A DNA stretch of 64,000 nt, taken from positions 1,240,001-1,304,000 of the forward strand of contig NZ_JARXVJ010000001.1 of NCBI RefSeq assembly GCF_029892445.1, given 5' to 3'. Shown one piece after another: positions 18,484-27,532 of this stretch. The notes under the pieces were generated by a model. That model was not told the DNA's origin and ran no database searches. It worked only from the letters and a program-made list of their open reading frames with translations. The translations under genes were made by a program, and so were the position numbers. Source of the DNA: Chryseobacterium sp. H1D6B. GTDB lineage: Bacteria > Bacteroidota > Bacteroidia > Flavobacteriales > Weeksellaceae. The number at the start of each line of letters is the position of its first letter. The first letter of the stretch is position 1.

Positions 18484-19191
18484 TTACAAAGAAACTTGAT
18501 CTGCAAAATACTGTTCTAAATCTTTTAGTGTTTCCGGGTTGGTTTTAATATCTCTTACAAGCTTTCCTTTATTCACCAATACGATTCTGTTGCAGACTTC
18601 TGTTGTATGGGATAAATCATGGCTGGAAATAAGAAATGTAACACCGTCCTGTTTTGATAATTCTTTAATTAAATTTTTCAATTTTATTTGTGTTGAAGGA
18701 TCCAGGTTGGCAAAAGGTTCATCTAAAATAATAATCTCAGGATTCCCGATAAGAGCACCTACGATCCCAACTTTTTTCTGGTTTCCCTTTGATAAATCAC
18801 GTACATATTTTCCGGAATTTAAGATTTCTCCGTTAAAAAGATCATGAAAAGGTTTCAAAAACTCATTTACAGAAGCTTTATTCTGGCCTCTTAATTCACC
18901 GATGAAATAAAAATATTCTTCTGGAGTAAGATATCCGATCAAAAACGTATCATCTACGAAAGCTGAAACTTTACTTTTCCAGGCTTCAGACTCGTTGACT
19001 TTAATATCATCAATACTAACAAATCCAGTCGTGGGCTGAATCAAATCGAGCATCAAACTGAAAAGAGTAGTTTTTCCTGCTCCATTATTTCCTACTAAGC
19101 CAAAGGTTTCCCCATGCTGGATTTCTAAACTTTCGATATTCAGAACTGTTGCTGTTCCGTATGTTTTAGATAAATTATTTATAGTAATCAT
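18484..19191 (-). CDS. ABC transporter ATP-binding protein
   Basis: 235 aa ATPase subunit. Walker A GNNGAGKT at 34-41, signature LSKGNQKKVGI, Walker B IIILDEP and the switch His in SSHDLSHT are all present. It begins 14 nt after the DUF5687 permease-like gene, which is the presumed membrane partner. The pair is a two-component exporter of the type common in Bacteroidota; its substrate cannot be read from sequence. Confidence 0.93.
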   Translation of the reverse strand: MITINNLSKTYGTATVLNIESLEIQHGETFGLVGNNGAGKTTLFSLMLDLIQPTTGFVSIDDIKVNESEAWKSKVSAFVDDTFLIGYLTPEEYFYFIGELRGQNKASVNEFLKPFHDLFNGEILNSGKYVRDLSKGNQKKVGIVGALIGNPEIIILDEPFANLDPSTQIKLKNLIKELSKQDGVTFLISSHDLSHTTEVCNRIVLVNKGKLVRDIKTNPETLKDLEQYFADQVSL

Positions 19192-19205
19192 GTTTATTTT
19201 TTTTA

Positions 19206-20672
19206 TTAATCTTTATTTTTAAACGCGTCTAACGTACTGTATTTCTCTCTTTTATAAAGACTTACAACAATATCGAAAATCTTCTCTCTGAATAAAAATC
19301 CTATCAGCCCTAAAATAGCAATGCTTATTACTGCTGCAGTTATTCCAAAGAAATATTTTGTGACTGCAAAAACAGCCATTGGCAGCAGCATTTTAGGAAT
19401 AAGAAGCAGTAACGCTTTTATATTAAAGCTGTTCTTTTGACCCAGTCTTTTTTCTTTAGAATTTAAATCTATCTGTGTTTTATTAAATGCACCGGACCAA
19501 AGGGTAAACTGAGAATTCACGCCGATATTATACAATCCTGCAGCAAAAAAAGTTATATATATTTCCCATCCTATGTAGGCATAGAACAAAGCAACTACCA
19601 TCGAAAGAGCTGTTACAATATTCATCAGCCACCATTTTGCCTTCAGATATTCTTTATAGGGAACATTAAGCGTCATCATCAAAGGATAATAAGAGCTGTC
19701 AAAAGCCGGAACCCGCTGTCCAAATAAAAACTGAAACCCTCCAGTAACAAATAATCCCATAAACATCATCATGGCAGGCGTCTTATAAACTGTAGACGTA
19801 AACATCAGCAGTCCGTAAAAAACAAACATAAAACTTCCGAGCAAAATTCCTTTTGTTATTTTATTGCGGCGGAGCATTTTAATATCATTATTAATAAAAG
19901 TTCCTACAACCCCGTATTTATTTAAAAAGGCTATATTTTCAGTTTTGCCGACTGCTTTCTTCACTTCAAGACCCTGGTCAAGGTAAAATTCTTTCCGGAT
20001 ATATTTAAAACACATCCACCATAAAACTAAAAACAGAGCAAAAGAAATCAATGCATAATAAGGCTTATCATAAAAGCTGTAGAAAAATGATTCAGAATAA
20101 GACAGCACAGAGATTATATTATAATACCCCAGTACCCCGATTATTCCAAAAATAACTGCAGCAACAATAGCTGCTGTTTCTTTACCATTAAAGAATATAT
20201 TGATGAAGTTGTTAAGATAAAACAGTGAAGAAATTCCTATAAACCATGCAAAAACTGCCAGAAAACCATATCCGTTAAACAGCAGGATCGCAGAGAATGT
20301 GATAAAAAACAAAGAGTTTATCCAGCTTAAATAGGATAAGAACGTCTTTATAAGCATGTAATTGACAAGCGTATTTTTTGAAATATTCAGCGTAAGAAAA
20401 GGCTTTACATTCTGTGTAGGCATCTGCTGAAGAAGATATTTAAAAACAAGATCAGCAATCCATAGTATGATCAAATATTTCGAGACTACTTTTAAAGGAT
20501 TCTGATGCATTTCTTGCTGCACATAATAGAAAGCGGCAAAAGCTCCTCCAGCCAGGCAGGCCATAAAGTAAAATATCCCTATCATACGGAGAATCTTCAT
20601 TACAAGATTTACCCCGACAGAAGTTCCTCGAAAAAAACTCTTGATTTCTAACCTTAGGAATTTTAAAAACAT
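19206..20672 (-). CDS. DUF5687 membrane protein, ABC permease partner
   Basis: 488 aa with at least ten hydrophobic segments and a basic cytoplasmic loop (KYIRKEFYLDQGLEVKK). The N terminus MFLKFLRLEIKSFFRGTSVG is characteristic of DUF5687 proteins in Flavobacteriia. Its position directly before an ABC ATPase gene supports a role as transmembrane component. The recN gene lies 50 nt upstream on the same strand, so read-through is possible. Confidence 0.82.
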   Translation of the reverse strand: MFLKFLRLEIKSFFRGTSVGVNLVMKILRMIGIFYFMACLAGGAFAAFYYVQQEMHQNPLKVVSKYLIILWIADLVFKYLLQQMPTQNVKPFLTLNISKNTLVNYMLIKTFLSYLSWINSLFFITFSAILLFNGYGFLAVFAWFIGISSLFYLNNFINIFFNGKETAAIVAAVIFGIIGVLGYYNIISVLSYSESFFYSFYDKPYYALISFALFLVLWWMCFKYIRKEFYLDQGLEVKKAVGKTENIAFLNKYGVVGTFINNDIKMLRRNKITKGILLGSFMFVFYGLLMFTSTVYKTPAMMMFMGLFVTGGFQFLFGQRVPAFDSSYYPLMMTLNVPYKEYLKAKWWLMNIVTALSMVVALFYAYIGWEIYITFFAAGLYNIGVNSQFTLWSGAFNKTQIDLNSKEKRLGQKNSFNIKALLLLIPKMLLPMAVFAVTKYFFGITAAVISIAILGLIGFLFREKIFDIVVSLYKREKYSTLDAFKNKD

Positions 20673-20722
20673 ATCTTATTTTTTAACATTAGTAAATATA
20701 ATGTTAAATATGTTACAAAATT

Positions 20723-22372
20723 TTATCCTATCAGCTCTTTTGCCTGTGCTAAAGCCGCTTCGGTAATCTTACTTCCGGAAAGTAATTGGGCAATTTCGTT
20801 AAGCTTTTCTTCGTCGTTTAGGGTAACAATTGTAGATTGTGTTTTTCCGGAAACGTCATGCTTAACCACTTTATAATTATTATTTCCTTTTGCGGCAACC
20901 TGTGCAAGGTGGGAAATTACAATAAGCTGCATATCTTCAGACATTTCACGCATCAGATTTCCTATTTCTTCGGCTACTTTACCAGAAACCCCAGTATCTA
21001 TTTCGTCTAAAATAAGGGTTGGAAGCTCATCACTTTCAGCAATGATTTTCTTTACGGCAAGCATTACTCTTGATCTTTCACCTCCTGAAATAGCAGTCTG
21101 AATCGGCTTTAAAGGAAAACCTGAATTCGCCTGAAATAATAACTGTATATTTTCTTTACCAAAGAAATTAAATTCAGAAGCATTCTGTAATTCTATATCT
21201 ACTTTGGCTTTTTCAAGTCCTAATTTTTTAAGAAGTTCTTCCGCTTTTTTAATAAAAACAGGAATACTCTTTTTTCTGTTCTTGGAAAGCTTTTCAGAAA
21301 GAGACTGAAGCGACTTTTCCTTTTTGGAAATATTTCCTTCGATCTCCGTAATAGAGGATTCTAATTCTGATGCACCCTGCTGTTCATTGGATAATGTATC
21401 TCTGATCTCTTTTAATTCTGAAACCTCTGAAACATTGTGCTTCACAAATAAAGTGTTGATCTTATTACTAAGCTCTGACAGCAGTGCTAAATTTTCAGGA
21501 TTAACATCAATTTTCTCCGATTCATTTTCTAACTCAGAAATAATATCTTTTACTTCAACAAAGGATTCTTCCAGCCTTTGATCAAGCTCAGCAAACCCGT
21601 TTGAAACTTCAGCAATTTTTGATAATTTATTTTTAGCTTCATTAAAAAAAGACAAAATCCCTACTTCCTCCTGGTGAAATCTTGATAAAATCTGAGCTAG
21701 ATTTTCAGAAATCATTTCTGCATTCTCCTGAATGGAAAGAAGATTTTTCAGTTCTTCATAATTTACATCATCTAACTGTAATTCTTCAAGCTCATTCAAT
21801 AAAAACTGTTTATAGTCACTTTCTTTATTGCTTTCTGAAAGCTGCGTCTGTAATTTTTTAAGCTGTGTTTTTAAACTTTGAAATTCTGAAAACTCATATT
21901 GATATTCTTCTATCATCTGTTTATTTTCAGAAAGCCCGTCAATGATTTTAAACTGATATTCTGAAGTAAAGAGATTGGAAGTTTCAAATTGGGAATGAAT
22001 ATCAATAAGCTGAGAAGAAAGCTCTTTCAGCACATCTAAAGTCACAGGAACATCATTGATAAATGCTCTGGATTTCCCTGACGGCAAGATTTCTCTCCTG
22101 ATAATTGTCTGGTGTTCATAATCCAGATCATTTTCTATAAAGAATTTTTTGAACTGATTATTGAGATCAAATTCTGTTTCTACAATACTTTTTGCTTCAG
22201 TATTTGAAATAGATTTCGCATCTGCTCTTTCTCCCAGAATTAATCTAAGAGCTCCTAAAATGATGGATTTCCCCGCCCCTGTTTCACCGGTAATTACCTG
22301 TAAGCCATTATGCAGAGATACTTCTAGCGTATCAATTAATGCAAAATTTTTAATATAAATTCTCGAAAGCAT
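20723..22372 (-). CDS. recN: DNA repair protein RecN
   Basis: 549 aa SMC-like ATPase acting in double-strand break repair. Walker A GETGAGKS at residues 29-36 follows the conserved start MLSRIYIKNFALIDTLEV. The middle is a long coiled coil rich in Glu, Lys and Leu. The C-terminal half has the signature SGGERSRVMLAVK and Walker B LILDEIDTGVSGKVA, followed by ISHLAQVAA. Normal length. It is part of the minus-strand run bamD-rpoZ-coaBC-porD-recN. Confidence 0.96.
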   Translation of the reverse strand: MLSRIYIKNFALIDTLEVSLHNGLQVITGETGAGKSIILGALRLILGERADAKSISNTEAKSIVETEFDLNNQFKKFFIENDLDYEHQTIIRREILPSGKSRAFINDVPVTLDVLKELSSQLIDIHSQFETSNLFTSEYQFKIIDGLSENKQMIEEYQYEFSEFQSLKTQLKKLQTQLSESNKESDYKQFLLNELEELQLDDVNYEELKNLLSIQENAEMISENLAQILSRFHQEEVGILSFFNEAKNKLSKIAEVSNGFAELDQRLEESFVEVKDIISELENESEKIDVNPENLALLSELSNKINTLFVKHNVSEVSELKEIRDTLSNEQQGASELESSITEIEGNISKKEKSLQSLSEKLSKNRKKSIPVFIKKAEELLKKLGLEKAKVDIELQNASEFNFFGKENIQLLFQANSGFPLKPIQTAISGGERSRVMLAVKKIIAESDELPTLILDEIDTGVSGKVAEEIGNLMREMSEDMQLIVISHLAQVAAKGNNNYKVVKHDVSGKTQSTIVTLNDEEKLNEIAQLLSGSKITEAALAQAKELIG

Positions 22373-22446
22373 GGATAAATAGCAGATTATTTTAAGTACT
22401 GCAAATATAGAATTTTAGAATTCAACACCCGGAAAATTAAGATTTC

Positions 22447-23352
22447 TTATTTCCACTTATTCCACTTGTTATCGGTGTTTTTTGGAGATAAGATGATCAT
22501 GAGCTGTTTTAGGTCATTCAGATTGATCCCTCCATTATTTCCTGAATTGAAAACATTGAAGATCTCATCACTTTTATTGTCCATAAAAAGATTAAAGAAA
22601 TAATTCTGCTGGAATGAGTTTTCATACATTTTCAGCTGCATTAAGGCATCAAAAATAACTTTTTTGCCGGCAGACTGATCTTGATTAAACAAATTATCAA
22701 GCCCTGCTCTATGATAGGTATAAAATGTAGTTCGAAGCTGACTCCAGTTAGGACTCATAATTTCGCCAATCAATATAGAACGGCTTCTAGGCTCATTGAT
22801 CTGTTTCCATCCGTCATACGTGTTTTGGGACTGTCCGTTTTGGGCAATCTGCTGCGCTTTTTGAAACCACTGTGTTCCGCCCATAGACTGAAAACTGTCT
22901 GCATCATAGCCTAATATTACATATACATAAAAACTAATGACGTCGATCAAGTTCTTTCCAGAAAACTGTCTTTCATTAAATATAAGATTCTCGTTTTCTA
23001 CGTAATCAAAACTAAATCTTGTATCCTGAAGATTGATCAATGGTGATTCATAACTTGTGTTGTAAACAGGGCGTACTGCCTGAATTACAATACTTCCTTT
23101 GAATTTGTTTCCGTCTCTTTCACTAAGTACAATAGCAAAATTAGACTTAATCTTTTCAAAGTTTTGAAGCTTTTTACCCGTCCAGCTTGTATTATTGATA
23201 AAATCTCTAAGAGTTTTCTCCAAAGCTTTAAAAGCCTGCTGGTTACTTCCTCCTAACTGCTGCGAATTCACTTGTACAGTAGCTAAGAGCTCCTGAGAAA
23301 AGCTGATATTAAATAAGAAAAGCAGTAAAAATAAACTTATGAGTTTTTTCAT
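22447..23352 (-). CDS. porD: PorD/DUF4835 family protein (type IX secretion associated)
   Basis: 301 aa exported protein with signal peptide MKKLISLFLLLFLFNISFSQ. The mature start ELLATVQVNSQQLGGSNQQ, and later QALEKTL-type and FVYVILGYDADSF-type segments, fit the DUF4835 family named PorD in gliding and type IX secretion work. Placement between coaBC and recN is the usual Flavobacteriia arrangement as I recall it. Exact role in secretion is not established by sequence. The window also encodes at least two type IX cargo proteins (10739 and 55596). Confidence 0.85.
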   Translation of the reverse strand: MKKLISLFLLLFLFNISFSQELLATVQVNSQQLGGSNQQAFKALEKTLRDFINNTSWTGKKLQNFEKIKSNFAIVLSERDGNKFKGSIVIQAVRPVYNTSYESPLINLQDTRFSFDYVENENLIFNERQFSGKNLIDVISFYVYVILGYDADSFQSMGGTQWFQKAQQIAQNGQSQNTYDGWKQINEPRSRSILIGEIMSPNWSQLRTTFYTYHRAGLDNLFNQDQSAGKKVIFDALMQLKMYENSFQQNYFFNLFMDNKSDEIFNVFNSGNNGGINLNDLKQLMIILSPKNTDNKWNKWK

Positions 23353-23388
23353 TATCTAGTAAAAATTGAGAACGGAAATTTATTAAAA

Positions 23389-24594
23389 TTATTTTAAAAG
23401 CTGGGACTCAACAAAATTGAAGATATCTTTTGCTACTTCATCTTTAGCTTTCAATGCAAATTCCTTTTTCTCTGTTTTGGTGAATATTTTTATTTTATTC
23501 GTGTCATTTTTAAATCCTGCTCCTTCATCGCGAAGAGAATTCAGGACAATCATATCCAAATTTTTCTTTTCCAGCTTGCCTTTGGCATTTTCTTCTTCAT
23601 TCTGTGTTTCCAAAGCAAATCCTACTAAAAACTGGTGTGTTTTTTTCTCACCCATTGTTTTAAGGATATCCGGATTCTTAACTAATTCGATGATCAGACT
23701 CTCATCATTTTTTTTAATCTTCTCTTTTGCAACTTCTTTTGGAGCGTAATCAGCAACAGCTGCACTTGCAATAGCAATATCTACATTGTCATAAAACTGA
23801 AATACTTTTTCAAGCATTTCTTTTGCAGAAGTCACTTTATGTACATCAATATTTTTATCCTCAGCGGTTTGAGAAGTGGGCCCGGAAACCAAAATCACTT
23901 TCGCACCTCTTTTTACGGCTTCCTCAGCTAAGGAAAAGCCCATTTTTCCTGATGAATGATTTCCAATGAACCTTACCGGGTCTATAGCTTCGTAAGTAGG
24001 ACCAGCAGTAATTAAAACGGTTTTTCCTGCAAGAGTCTTATTTTGTATTTCCTGATCAAAAAATTCTTCAACTCTTTTAATTATTGTTTCGGGTTCTGCC
24101 ATTCTTCCCTGTCCTATCAGTCCGCTGGCAAGCTCCCCGTTTTCAGCAGGGATAATAAAATGTCCGAAATCTTCTGCCATTTCTAAATTCTGCCTTGTAG
24201 AAGGGTGCTGGTACATATCCAGATCCATTGCCGGAGCTATAAAAACAGGGCATTTTGCTGACATATACGTGGCAATAACCAAATTATCACACATCCCGTG
24301 TGTTATTTTAGCTAAGGTATTTGCGGTACAAGGAGCCACAATAATTAGATCAGCCCACAAGGCAAGTTCTACATGACTATTCCAGGTTCCGTTTTCGTTA
24401 TAAAAATCTATATAAACAGGTTTTTTAGACAATGTTGATAAACTGAGTTTGGTAACGAAATTTTCGGCATCTGGCGTCATAATCACTTGAACATCTGCTC
24501 CTTTTTTTACAAAATCTCTTATCAAAAAATGTATTTTGTAGGCAGCAATTCCTCCAGAAACGGCTATGAGAATCTTTTTCCCGGAAACACTCAT
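23389..24594 (-). CDS. coaBC: Bifunctional phosphopantothenoylcysteine decarboxylase / phosphopantothenate-cysteine ligase
   Basis: 401 aa coenzyme A biosynthesis enzyme. The N-terminal CoaC flavoprotein domain shows GGIAAYK, the SHVELALWADL stretch with its His, APCTANTLAKI and APAMDLDMYQHP. The family usually has PAMN where this protein has PAMD. The C-terminal CoaB domain shows ITAGPTYEAIDPVRFIGNHS and ASAAVADYAPKEVAKEKIKK, the last being the Lys-rich ligase motif. Full length. Confidence 0.95.
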   Translation of the reverse strand: MSVSGKKILIAVSGGIAAYKIHFLIRDFVKKGADVQVIMTPDAENFVTKLSLSTLSKKPVYIDFYNENGTWNSHVELALWADLIIVAPCTANTLAKITHGMCDNLVIATYMSAKCPVFIAPAMDLDMYQHPSTRQNLEMAEDFGHFIIPAENGELASGLIGQGRMAEPETIIKRVEEFFDQEIQNKTLAGKTVLITAGPTYEAIDPVRFIGNHSSGKMGFSLAEEAVKRGAKVILVSGPTSQTAEDKNIDVHKVTSAKEMLEKVFQFYDNVDIAIASAAVADYAPKEVAKEKIKKNDESLIIELVKNPDILKTMGEKKTHQFLVGFALETQNEEENAKGKLEKKNLDMIVLNSLRDEGAGFKNDTNKIKIFTKTEKKEFALKAKDEVAKDIFNFVESQLLK

Positions 24595-24661
24595 TTAGTT
24601 TTAATTTTTTAAAATACTAAATTACTTATTTTTTCTTACAAACAGGGAGTAAGGAACGACA

Positions 24662-24695
24662 AAGGTCATAAAAGAACTAATTCCTTTATGACCTT
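24662..24695. terminator. Intercistronic hairpin between rpoZ and coaBC
   Basis: 11-bp stem AAGGTCATAAA / TTTATGACCTT, loop 12 nt. The minus-strand exit lacks a long T run, so it may be a processing or partial termination site. Confidence 0.4.
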
Positions 24696-24717
24696 CATAT
24701 ATAAAAAAAACAAATGA

Positions 24718-25041
24718 CTATTTTCTGTCGTCAGTTTTTCTGAAGTAAATATCTCCATTCAACCACTCTTCTATCGCAATAGAAGTCGGCTTTGGAAGTT
24801 TTTCGTAATGTTTAGAGATTTCAATCTGTTCTCTGTTTTCGAAAACTTCTTCCAATGTAGAATTGTGCACAGCAAATTCATCCAATTTATTGTGCAGTTC
24901 GGTACGAATCTCTGCATTGATCTGCTCTGCTCTCTTTCCCATGATAACAATAGCTTCATAGATTGAACCTACTTTATCTTCAATCTTGTCTTTATCGTAA
25001 GTAATAGTATTTACTTCTGCTTTTGTATCTTTTACACTCAT
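24718..25041 (-). CDS. rpoZ: DNA-directed RNA polymerase subunit omega
   Basis: 107 aa small RNA polymerase subunit of the Bacteroidota type. It contains the omega-like core KVGSIYEAIVIMGKRAEQIN followed by an acidic helical tail. The location 41 nt downstream of bamD, and before coaBC, matches the conserved flavobacterial gene order. Omega helps beta-prime assembly; whether ppGpp sensing is kept cannot be read here. Confidence 0.88.
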   Translation of the reverse strand: MSVKDTKAEVNTITYDKDKIEDKVGSIYEAIVIMGKRAEQINAEIRTELHNKLDEFAVHNSTLEEVFENREQIEISKHYEKLPKPTSIAIEEWLNGDIYFRKTDDRK

Positions 25042-25082
25042 TTTGAGAAAATTATTTTATTTATAAACCGCAAATTTACGAA

Positions 25083-26078
25083 TTATCTTTGAATTTTGAA
25101 AGTCGCTGCCGGCGGAGGTGTCTGAAGCGCTGCACTATCCCTCTGAATCTGCATTGCTTTTTTCTCTGCACTGATCTGATCTTTGATCTGCTGATCAGTT
25201 TTATTTTTTTCAGCAGTCTTATCTGCTTCTTTTTTCTGTCTCGCTGTTAAAGTGGCAATTCTTGCTTCAGTCTGCTTTTTTACAATGACAAAGTTTTGCT
25301 TTTCTTTCTCCAGTTTCGTTCTTAAATCTAAAGCTGTCTTAGCATATTCTGTATTAGGAAGATCTTTTTCAACCTGTCTTGTGAAAGATAGTGCACTTTC
25401 TATACGTTCGTCTTTAAGATCATAAACTGATTTTGCAGCCAGTTCATAACGGGATTTCATGATATAATCATAGATCTTCGGACGTAGTTTTGTACTTGGA
25501 TAATCCTCTAATACATTTTCCAAAGCAGTGTTAGCCGCCTTATAATCTCCCATGCTGAAATATTGTCTTGCATTTTCGTAAGATTTAAATTCTAACTTGT
25601 AAGACAACTCATCGATAAGCTGGCTGATATTCTTCGATCTTTCCGAAGTTGGATAATTATTCAGGAAATCCTGCAGTTCATTAATCGCCAGTTCTGTACT
25701 AGACTGATCCAAATTATAATCCATTGAACCTTCATAGTAACATAAAGCCGACATATAAGCAGCTTCTTCAGCTCTTGCATCTTTTGGAAAACTTACTGCA
25801 AAGTTTTTGAACTGATGTCCTGCTAACTTATAATTCTTATCATAGTAATTAGCATAAGCCGTATTAAAGCCCACATTCGGGAAATCATCTGTTCCTGCTA
25901 CTAAGTTAGCAAGCCTGTCGTAAAGCGCTAAAGAGTTTTTCCACTTCTTTTTAGCAAAGTTTTCGTTAGCTACTTTTAAGATATAGTTTTTGTCAGCACT
26001 TTTCATTGCTTTATCTTGCTGGCTTACACATGATGAAACCACTGCTACTGCAAAAAGACCTAAAATATATTTTTTCAT
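25083..26078 (-). CDS. bamD: Outer membrane assembly lipoprotein BamD
   Basis: 331 aa lipoprotein with lipobox VVSSC (Cys17). TPR-like repeats follow: KKWKNSLALYDRLANLV, NYKLAGHQFKNFAVSFPKD, and ELAINELQDFLNNYPTSERS. The C terminus is a Lys/Glu/Gln-rich coiled tail (KQTEARIATLTARQKKEADK) longer than in E. coli. The protein is part of the Bam complex that inserts beta-barrel proteins. It is first in a run with rpoZ, coaBC, porD and recN. Confidence 0.93.
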   Translation of the reverse strand: MKKYILGLFAVAVVSSCVSQQDKAMKSADKNYILKVANENFAKKKWKNSLALYDRLANLVAGTDDFPNVGFNTAYANYYDKNYKLAGHQFKNFAVSFPKDARAEEAAYMSALCYYEGSMDYNLDQSSTELAINELQDFLNNYPTSERSKNISQLIDELSYKLEFKSYENARQYFSMGDYKAANTALENVLEDYPSTKLRPKIYDYIMKSRYELAAKSVYDLKDERIESALSFTRQVEKDLPNTEYAKTALDLRTKLEKEKQNFVIVKKQTEARIATLTARQKKEADKTAEKNKTDQQIKDQISAEKKAMQIQRDSAALQTPPPAATFKIQR

Positions 26079-26122
26079 ATAAAATTCAACAGTTTTCGGA
26101 TTATTTCCGATCTATTAATTTG

Positions 26123-26130
26123 CAAAAATA
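26123..26130 (-). promoter_or_regulatory. -7 promoter box of the bamD operon
   Basis: TATTTTTG on the minus strand followed by C, 45 nt before the bamD ATG. Matches TAnnTTTG; no good -33 box. Confidence 0.45.
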
Positions 26131-26177
26131 GAATTTTTTTGGCAATTGATTTCTTTTTATGATTATTTAACGTAATT

Positions 26178-26807
26178 TTAGTCTGCTGCGTATCCCAAAA
26201 TCGCAAAAATACTGAGAAGGAGATTCATTCTTACCTTTTTTTCGGCCTCTTTGCCATATGCCTCTTCATTTTTACTCGGGACATAAAGCTCATAAAAGTT
26301 TTTATTCCTGATCACAAATAAAGTAGATCCGATAATTGTCGTAAGAATATCTTCCGGCTTAGGCGTGAAAGTGAAAACTCCTGTTGCAACCCCTTTTTTA
26401 ATAACTTCATCGAATTTCTTAACACATAACTGATAGAAATCCAGCAGTTCGTCTTTCAAATTTTCTGTATGGCGGAGTTCCTGCGTTACAAAACCATGAA
26501 AATAATTATACTTAAATAATTGGGAAACAATATATTTAATAATCTCCTTCATCTGCATTTCGGGCTTCCCTTCTTTAATGGTATCTGCAAATTCTGAAAA
26601 ATTCTCTCTGGTTTTCAGCACCCGGTATTGATAAAGATATGACATCATTTTCTCCTTGGATCCGAAATAATAGGAGATCATTGCAACATTAATATTGGCT
26701 TTGGAACAGATATCTCTTACTGATGTTCCTTCATACCCTTTTTTTGCAATAAGCTCTTCTGCGATGTCTAAAATATGGATTTGTTTTTCTGTAAATTTTT
26801 TTCTCAT
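26178..26807 (-). CDS. TetR-family transcriptional regulator
   Basis: 209 aa repressor. The N-terminal helix-turn-helix is clear: KQIHILDIAEELIAKKGYEG, then TSVRDICSKANINVAMISYY and FGSKEKMMSYLY. The C-terminal ligand domain is diverged and ends with hydrophobic LLLSIFAILGYAAD. A perfect 14-bp palindrome lies upstream over the expected -33 position (spacing 20 nt from a TAACTTTA box at 26823-26830), suggesting autorepression. The regulated ligand is unknown. Confidence 0.9.
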   Translation of the reverse strand: MRKKFTEKQIHILDIAEELIAKKGYEGTSVRDICSKANINVAMISYYFGSKEKMMSYLYQYRVLKTRENFSEFADTIKEGKPEMQMKEIIKYIVSQLFKYNYFHGFVTQELRHTENLKDELLDFYQLCVKKFDEVIKKGVATGVFTFTPKPEDILTTIIGSTLFVIRNKNFYELYVPSKNEEAYGKEAEKKVRMNLLLSIFAILGYAAD

Positions 26808-26851
26808 AGGGTGTCACTTTGAGTAAAGTTAAGAAATTTTTAACATAATTA

Positions 26852-26865
26852 TAAACGTACGTTTA
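26852..26865. promoter_or_regulatory. Palindromic operator, probable TetR-family site
   Basis: TAAACGTACGTTTA is a perfect 14-bp palindrome in the gap between the TetR gene and the divergent TatD-like gene. It sits where the -33 box of the TetR promoter would be. It could repress both directions. Confidence 0.65.
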
Positions 26866-26905
26866 AGAAATTTTAAATTAATTCTAAATAATAGTATTTT
26901 TGACC

Positions 26906-27532
26906 ATGGATTTTTTTGATTTTCACCATCATAAGAAGAATTTATCGTACGGGATTTACAATCTAGAGTTAGGAAATACGCCGCCGGACGTCCCTTATTC
27001 TATTGGAATTCACCCAAAAGACATTCAGACGGATCAGCTTGAAGAACAGTTCAGCTGGCTGGCATCAATGATCTTTCCAAATTGCTGGGCTGTTGGAGAG
27101 TGCGGATTGGATGGGCTGGTTCCTGCCGAAATGAAAATCCAGGAAGAAGTTTTTTTAAGACAGATCCATCTTTCCAATGAAATAAAAAAGCCATTGATCA
27201 TACACTGCGTAAAAAAATTCTATGAAGTAATTTCATTTAGAAAAAAAGCGGAACAGGCGGTTATCATTCATGGTTTTAATAAAAAGCAGCGTATCGCTGA
27301 AGACCTGCTTGAAAATAATTTTTATTTGAGTTTTGGAAAAGCAGTTTTGTATAATTTATCTTTGCAGCAGACTTTGAAAACAGTTCCTTTAGAAAAACTC
27401 TTTCTAGAAACTGACAATGAGGACTTTAGCATCGAAATCCTATATCAAAAAGTCTCAGAAATAAGAGATATTTCTTTAAAAACTCTTAATGAACAAATTT
27501 TAGAAAATTTAGAAAAGATAAAAAATGGATAA
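26906..27532 (+). CDS. TatD-family metal-dependent hydrolase
   Basis: 208 aa, shorter than the usual roughly 260 aa TatD DNases. It opens MDFFDFHHH, where the family has FDTHxH. Other metal-site regions are GECGLDG, PLIIHCVKKFYEVI, IHGFNKK and LFLETDNED. It is likely a phosphodiesterase or nuclease, but the diverged first His motif and short length leave the activity open. ATG 26906 is preferred over TTG 26900, which falls inside a TATTTTTG promoter-like box (26895-26902). It overlaps the tcdA start by 8 nt. Confidence 0.82.
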   Translation: MDFFDFHHHKKNLSYGIYNLELGNTPPDVPYSIGIHPKDIQTDQLEEQFSWLASMIFPNCWAVGECGLDGLVPAEMKIQEEVFLRQIHLSNEIKKPLIIHCVKKFYEVISFRKKAEQAVIIHGFNKKQRIAEDLLENNFYLSFGKAVLYNLSLQQTLKTVPLEKLFLETDNEDFSIEILYQKVSEIRDISLKTLNEQILENLEKIKNG

